Assembly (NCBI GenBank): GCA_018065265.1 | Contig: JAGHTP010000010.1 | Location: forward strand, 39,738-103,737 | Direction: 5' to 3' | DNA length: 64,000 bases | From: Candidatus Cryptobacteroides aphodequi | Lineage (GTDB): Bacteria > Bacteroidota > Bacteroidia > Bacteroidales > UBA932 | Shown here: piece by piece, positions 58,847 through 64,000 of the stretch | Layout of the letters: each line of letters opens with the position of its first letter | Numbering within the stretch: position 1 is the first letter of the stretch | Notes under the pieces: model-generated | The model's database searches: none | Told to the model about the DNA's origin: nothing | Seen by the model: only the letters and a program-made list of their open reading frames with translations | Translations under genes and position numbers: made by a program

Positions 58847-60300
58847 TATTTGAGCAATATGACTTTAGCGGATTTATTGTCCATCTCCGGCATTGTCATA
58901 CCAATAGGGGCTCCTATATAGGTCGGGTCGCATACCAAATACCGGCCCGTATCCAAAGATATATAGTCGCCTTTTACATATTCCATAAATTTCACCGCAG
59001 TAGCAAGATGGCCGGGGTAATATACCAAAACAACATCAAGCCCTAGCAAATCTCTAACTAATCGAGAGAATAGAATAGAGCGATCCTCACAATCGCAATA
59101 CGGATAATAGAGGGTCTCTTCAGAAAAGAATGCGCGATCTCCTCCCCATATCTTGTCATCATATTCGTATTCAAAAGCTGTTTGAACGAAATCGAGGAGA
59201 ACGTCTGCTGCTTCCGGTGCGGTCTTTCCGTCTATGGCTCTAATTAGTGATGGATACAGCTGTTCCTTTACTTTTGCATCTATTGGAGTGTTCGCATAGA
59301 ATGCCCAACGAGTCATTGGATTATCGTCGATTTGTGATGTGGGATAACAGCCGAAGAAATTAATCAGATTCAGATTTGTGTTGCAGGAAGCAATAGTAGA
59401 ATATCCTTGTGACTTGAAAGCACGCCCGGGGGAAGCAGAATACTCCAATGCCGGGCCTTGCTGTATTTCTAGAGACAGTTCCCGTTCACTAGGGAAAACA
59501 ACATTGGCAACGGCCATGCTATTTTCTTCGCCATCAAGCAGATAATAGAATGTCCCATCGATGTTGAAATATGGTAATTCATAAATCTGATGCTTGCTCG
59601 CAAATAAAAGGAAAACTGAATCGTCTGTCATCCCCAATCTCATTTTATACCCGGATTGACAGTAAAGAAAAGCAGTTAGTATAATGGCATCATTCTTATT
59701 GTCGAGAAAGCTCGAGGAAAACGCAAGAAGCATTTGCAAGTATGCCCAATCGCATAAATGATGATCTTCCCTGATTTTTAGACAATCGGCGATTATGTTA
59801 TTGTAGTTTGGTCCGGACAATTTTTCCCAAATGTCAGCCACGGAATCACCATCCAAGGATGCTAAATGAAAGCAGTTATTCTCCTCCGCACGCACATTCA
59901 ATTCTGTACCATAAAACTTGAATGAAAAGTTTGTTGGGATTATGACCGGCTTCTCTTCAATAGGCTCAACAGGAGATGGTTGCGGTTCAACCTCCGGGAT
60001 AGGCACGACAACATCAATGGGAACTTCCTTGTCGCGAATAGGGGTCGTATCTTCTTTATCTTTAATTACCGGAGGCAACTCTTCTTCTTTGGGTTTAGGA
60101 ATAGCAGGGGCTGCTTTATATTCTTCCCAAGCCTGACGCAGAAACTCGGCATACTTGTCATTACACTCTTTGCGGAAATTCCGATATGATGAAGTAGCCT
60201 GTTGCGTGAAACGCTCATACTTATCCTGGAAAGAGTTCTGCCCCATTGCCGGAAACGCAACAAAAGCAGACAAAAACAATAAATACAGACCCTTTTTCAT
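58846..60300 (-). CDS. secreted transglutaminase-like protein, copy 2
   Basis: CDCEDRSILFSRLVRDLLGLDVVLVYYPGHLATAV..YLVCDPTYIGAPIGMTMP; same length (484 aa) and similar termini to 56436-57890; Pro/Glu-rich linker. Confidence 0.65.
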   Translation of the reverse strand: MKKGLYLLFLSAFVAFPAMGQNSFQDKYERFTQQATSSYRNFRKECNDKYAEFLRQAWEEYKAAPAIPKPKEEELPPVIKDKEDTTPIRDKEVPIDVVVPIPEVEPQPSPVEPIEEKPVIIPTNFSFKFYGTELNVRAEENNCFHLASLDGDSVADIWEKLSGPNYNNIIADCLKIREDHHLCDWAYLQMLLAFSSSFLDNKNDAIILTAFLYCQSGYKMRLGMTDDSVFLLFASKHQIYELPYFNIDGTFYYLLDGEENSMAVANVVFPSERELSLEIQQGPALEYSASPGRAFKSQGYSTIASCNTNLNLINFFGCYPTSQIDDNPMTRWAFYANTPIDAKVKEQLYPSLIRAIDGKTAPEAADVLLDFVQTAFEYEYDDKIWGGDRAFFSEETLYYPYCDCEDRSILFSRLVRDLLGLDVVLVYYPGHLATAVKFMEYVKGDYISLDTGRYLVCDPTYIGAPIGMTMPEMDNKSAKVILLK

Positions 60301-60304
60301 GTGG

Positions 60305-61195
60305 TTAGTTCCGTATTGTAATGTCTCTAATCTTCAGGGTCATATCCTTGTCTTGACGTCTGTTCTTTGCCAACCAGCGTTGGAATTCATCAAAATCAAG
60401 GTTTGCAGGAGTGCTTATGTCATCATAAATCCTGTCATTCGCTTTCGTGAAGGGATGGGGAGAGAAAACCACATAGATTCTGTTTACCTCCGACTCTCCT
60501 GAACATGTCAAAGAATACTCACAATTGACCAGCCTTGGATTCTTGTTCTCGATAGTGCTATATTCAGACACTCCGTCTGCAAAAAACACATAGTGCACGC
60601 CACCCTTCACTTGAAAAGCCTGATTGGAGTCATATTTGAGAGGAAGAAGCCGGCTAACTCCTGTAAGATCGTATAGGTAAATCACAACGTAACCGTCCGT
60701 CGGAGATTTGAATGAAAGATACAGGTCATCTCCGTTATGGAATTCATCACTTTTGAACCTGTCATCAAAGCCATTCCTTAACACATCGGCCTGAAACAAT
60801 GCCTTCGCAGATGTTGTCTCGCGTATTTTCCCCGTAATAGAAACAGTTATAACCTGCATATTATTGGCAAACTCATGAGTGATTTCCGGCTTGCCGATGG
60901 TCTCGATCCACTCCCCTTTCACTTCGCTCTCTCCAAGCGATAAAAAGTTAACGGACGAATCTGTCCCATCATTCTTTATCGTGGTGAAATTATTCACACC
61001 GACCACCGTTCCGAAATGCTCTTCAATGATTGCAACCTTAGCTCTTTCAATCGCTATCAACTGGGCCTGTTCAGGAGCAATGTTCATAGGAGAATAATAC
61101 GTATTCGTACCAGATGCCGTCAGCACCCTCTGGGCCGACGACATCACTGGAAAAAAAAGAGCTAATAATACTATTGCAATACCGTACCGCATCAT
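60305..61195 (-). CDS. secreted DUF4384-like protein
   Basis: Signal peptide; DDLYLSFKSPTDGYVVIYLYDLTGVSRLLPL. Confidence 0.6.
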   Translation of the reverse strand: MMRYGIAIVLLALFFPVMSSAQRVLTASGTNTYYSPMNIAPEQAQLIAIERAKVAIIEEHFGTVVGVNNFTTIKNDGTDSSVNFLSLGESEVKGEWIETIGKPEITHEFANNMQVITVSITGKIRETTSAKALFQADVLRNGFDDRFKSDEFHNGDDLYLSFKSPTDGYVVIYLYDLTGVSRLLPLKYDSNQAFQVKGGVHYVFFADGVSEYSTIENKNPRLVNCEYSLTCSGESEVNRIYVVFSPHPFTKANDRIYDDISTPANLDFDEFQRWLAKNRRQDKDMTLKIRDITIRN

Positions 61196-61869
61196 TTATT
61201 TTGCTCCCATATGGCATCGAGTTGTTCATGAAGGTCCTGTCCTTGCAATTCCAGTTCTTTCTCAATGACCGCCTTGGCGTCATCAATGGCCATCTTTGCA
61301 TTATAAGCAAGTACAACTCTAACCTGTACGGCCTTGTTCGGTAGGTTTTTATAGCACTCTATAACAGTGAACGTTCTACCAAGTTTTTTGACTATCAAGT
61401 CCTTACTTGCTTTCACTGTAGAGACTAGCGACGCACCATCTTCTTGAGAAATTTGTTCATTTCCAATGGTGCTCTCGATAAGTGAAGTCACTTCTGTCTG
61501 AATCATACTCGCAAGATCCGACTTTGCCAATTCAATAGCCTGCATCTTTGCCGCATCATAAACGCCACCAACAGACATGGCGGCTCCAAAAATATATTTT
61601 GGCAAACCAGACTCTTCATACTCATAATTCATGTTGTAAGATTTGTCCAATTGCTTCTCGAGAGGCAACTGGCCAGGAGCGACAATCCAACCTTCTTTCG
61701 TTAGTTTTTTTGCCTCTTTATGGGCCACCTTTGATGCCCTAGCATTTAATTCTGATTGAGACAAATTGGCAATTTGTTTTCTCTCCTTAATAATGTCCTT
61801 TGTCGTCTGGGCATACATCGCATACACCGACATCAAGATAGCGAAAATGAATACAATTACTTTTTTCAT
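61192..61869 (-). CDS. secreted LPP20-like protein
   Basis: Signal peptide; AMQAIELAKSDLASMIQTEVTSLIES..RTFTVIECYKNLPNKAVQVRVVLAYN. Confidence 0.55.
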   Translation of the reverse strand: MKKVIVFIFAILMSVYAMYAQTTKDIIKERKQIANLSQSELNARASKVAHKEAKKLTKEGWIVAPGQLPLEKQLDKSYNMNYEYEESGLPKYIFGAAMSVGGVYDAAKMQAIELAKSDLASMIQTEVTSLIESTIGNEQISQEDGASLVSTVKASKDLIVKKLGRTFTVIECYKNLPNKAVQVRVVLAYNAKMAIDDAKAVIEKELELQGQDLHEQLDAIWEQNK

Positions 61870-61950
61870 ATTAACTTGTTTTACTCTTGTTTCAATCTAT
61901 ATAGGAATGGTGCAATAGGAATCTATCAGAAATCTTTCTCCCAATATTTA

Positions 61951-62883
61951 TTAATCTACGCTGACGCGATAAAGGCCATTCTCTATTTTAAATATCGTCA
62001 CGGGAATAATGTCATATCCTCGTTGGTCATCTGCCTTAATTAATTGGAACGTAGGAATCGTGTTAATTACAATGTGATCAATTAACTTCGCTTTTTGTCC
62101 ACAACATGGTTTAAATATGTACACATTTTCCTCACTAGATATTATTTCATCGACATTGATAAATTCTATCCCCAACACTATTCTTTTTACGGCTAATACC
62201 GAATATGTAAACCGCCGATTATGGCATGATTCCGGATTTACTCCATCTATCTGATGTCCAAAACTTTCGAAGTCCTGTCCATTGGGATTTGGTACAAGAA
62301 TACGCCATTCATTTTCGTAAGACCAAACGGAATGCTTCACGGTACACTGTATTGACATCGCAACACTAGCAGACCGGTCAGGGATACAAACTTTAGGTAA
62401 ACACTCCACATAATTAATTGGGAACGGACCGTAATATCGAAAATCAAACTTCCCAATATCAAACTCGACACATATCCCTTTCTTACCAGAATAGTGCGCC
62501 CACATTAATTCGTTAACACACGATGTTGCGAGAGAAATGATCCCACATTTTCGGTATTCTTCGGAATAAAATAAATCTTGCGACATCTTTTTGATCTCCT
62601 GGGGCGAAAATGTATTACACATTTCATTGTACTGATTACCAAAGAGGGCTTTTTCATCCTCAAAATGAATAATATTTTTATCACAGTCAAACGAATCATT
62701 TAACTGATAAGGATGGCTCGCATAAATGTACGATGACGTTATTGCATCAATACTATTCGGGGACAGTGAATAATACTTGTAAAATGACGAAGGGAAGGGA
62801 TGTGCAACCTTATCGTATTCTATAGAGAACGCTTCATTGTCTAAATAGATCATATCCCCTATTTCAACCTTCTTTTGACACAT
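61951..62883 (-). CDS. DUF2971 family protein
   Basis: FYKYYSLSPNSIDAI; ELMWAHYSGKKGICVEFDI; HSVWSYENEWRILVP. Confidence 0.75.
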   Translation of the reverse strand: MCQKKVEIGDMIYLDNEAFSIEYDKVAHPFPSSFYKYYSLSPNSIDAITSSYIYASHPYQLNDSFDCDKNIIHFEDEKALFGNQYNEMCNTFSPQEIKKMSQDLFYSEEYRKCGIISLATSCVNELMWAHYSGKKGICVEFDIGKFDFRYYGPFPINYVECLPKVCIPDRSASVAMSIQCTVKHSVWSYENEWRILVPNPNGQDFESFGHQIDGVNPESCHNRRFTYSVLAVKRIVLGIEFINVDEIISSEENVYIFKPCCGQKAKLIDHIVINTIPTFQLIKADDQRGYDIIPVTIFKIENGLYRVSVD

Positions 62884-62917
62884 TTTAAAACATCATCCCA
62901 CCTCGGCCCCCACCGAA

Positions 62918-63017
62918 CGAAAAAAACAAAACAAAAGACGTGGGAGATTACAGAGCTTATCTCGACCTCGGGCCTTGGCTGCCTTCACTAGAGATAAGCA
63001 ACGTAAGGCCCACGTCT
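62918..63017 (-). ncRNA. long imperfect hairpin followed by U-tract: candidate small RNA or leader attenuator/terminator upstream of DUF2971
   Basis: Minus strand AGACGTGGG..GCTTATCTC-(27 nt)-GAGATAAGC..CCCACGTCT then TTTTGTTTTGTTTTTTT; two perfect 9-bp stem blocks plus a GTAA/TTAC pairing. Confidence 0.6.
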
Positions 63018-63214
63018 AAGATAATATATGGGGTCACACGCGCAGAGACGCGCGGAGAGCATAATCATCTGATGTGGACGTTCCGTTGCCGATATCTTCC
63101 TAGTGAAATCAAATTGCCAAGTTTGAGGTCAGAAGATAAACGTCAAGTAACGTCTTCAAATATGTCCGTCACAGCTAGCAGAAAAAAAGTTTTTCGGCCG
63201 CCTCTGTGCCACCC

Positions 63215-63222
63215 CAAAGGTA
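63215..63222 (-). promoter_or_regulatory. candidate -7 element TACCTTTG reading toward DUF2971
   Basis: Matches TAnnTTTG; -33 element weak. Confidence 0.3.
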
Positions 63223-63274
63223 GAAATAATTTCTTTTCCTTCAGCTCTTTCAAAAACAATTATTTTCAGCGGCG

Positions 63275-63316
63275 GGATTTCGTCACAGCCAGGAGGATTC
63301 CGTCACAAAGGTGACG
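63275..63316. promoter_or_regulatory. two 13-mers 20 bp apart plus hairpin, upstream of ORF 63352
   Basis: GGATTTCGTCACA (63275) and GGATTCCGTCACA (63295); CGTCAC-aaag-GTGACG 63301-63316. Confidence 0.5.
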
Positions 63317-63351
63317 AGCATTGGTGTTGAGGAATTAACTTTATCCCCACT

Positions 63352-63992
63352 ATGAAAAACGAAAGTAAAAACTCTGGGGAGAAAGACATTGCACGAAGCG
63401 GCAGTGCACAGCCGGATAATTTAAATACAGGAATACAAGGGAGAGGCCACTTTATTAACAGGATATCAGACTGGCTTTCCCCTATTACAATAGACTTGAT
63501 AAAATCAGAATTAGCACTGCACAAAACGGACAACCTGACTAAGAGCGAGCTCCGCAATCTCCAAAGGGAGATTTCTTTCTCTCTGTTCCCAAACGATCCC
63601 GAACCAATCGGGATTATTGATTCAGGGTATCTCCCCTACTTCAACGACATCGGGATAACGGATAACATTATCTATTCCGGCAAAGCATATTTTGTTGACC
63701 ACGCTTTGTTCTCTCATCCCGAGATAAAAACAGAAGAGTATGAACACCTACTTGATACTCTATCCGAGCCTGATTTAGTAAAACTGGATGACAGGCACGG
63801 AAACATAGCTTTGTTATTCATAAAAAAGTTCAACAAGTTTTTGTTGAAGTCATCAGAGCCGACGAGGAGAAGAGGCTCGTTCTTCACAAAACATTCTATT
63901 ATAAAGACAAAGTTCCACAAAAGGCATTGCCTGATGTGGAACCTGTAAGGGTGGTACCGGAGGGCGGACATTCCTCCATCGATCCTGCGTAA
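63352..63992 (+). CDS. hypothetical protein; zero-frame ORF ends 63948, -1 frame extension ends 63992
   Basis: Zero frame gives ..RHGNIALLFIKKFNKFLLKSSEPTRRRGSFFTKH..*; a -1 shift at A_AAA_AAG (63822-63828) gives ..LLFIKK-VQQVFVEVIRADEEKRLVLHKTFYYKDKVPQKALPDVEPVRVVPEGGHSSIDPA*. Confidence 0.6.
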
Positions 63993-64000
63993 GCAGTCAC

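Noticed and set aside
62918-63017. SRP RNA suggested by GAAGGCAGCCAAGGC in the apical loop
   Set aside because: Resemblance is short and lacks the GGUC..GGAAG helix-8 arrangement; not enough for an assignment
63352-63948. Assignment of the right-edge ORF to a phage RelE/Barnase-like nuclease family
   Set aside because: Only a vague similarity in the -1-frame C-terminus; would need HHpred on the fused product

Overview
The window looks like a Bacteroidales/Bacteroidota chromosome segment, judged from SusC/SusD pairs, BACON domains, TAnnTTTG-type promoters and gene content. From left to right it contains: (1) a polysaccharide-utilisation-like locus at about 1-18 kb: Ser-type sulfatase running off the left edge, BACON/GLUG lipoprotein, GH49-like beta-helix protein, DUF1735-type lipoprotein, two SusC/SusD pairs, ADP-ribosylglycohydrolase-like protein, and a divergent LacI regulator; (2) ribF, a five-gene glycogen/alpha-glucan cluster and xseAB, all on the minus strand (19-30 kb); (3) GH3, der, prs and engB (30-36 kb); (4) a roughly 0.9 kb noncoding island dense with inverted and tandem repeats (36.2-37.1 kb); (5) an NtrY-like kinase, rlmH, efp, ispH, cmk, a sigma54-type response regulator without HTH, lptB and dnaX (37-47 kb); (6) a one-domain M16 peptidase next to an RsiV/DUF3298 protein; (7) a more AT-rich nine-gene minus-strand cluster (49.3-61.9 kb) with a caspase-like protease, a 1.5 kaa repeat lipoprotein, a beta-barrel-like protein, two paralogous transglutaminase-like proteins flanking an ECF-type sigma factor and a membrane protein, plus DUF4384-like and LPP20-like proteins; this is the best candidate for an undescribed system; (8) a DUF2971 gene preceded by a long hairpin with a U-tract, and a right-edge ORF with an A_AAA_AAG heptamer plus hairpin exactly where a -1 shift extends the protein. 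Domain names come from recognition of motifs only; no database search was run.
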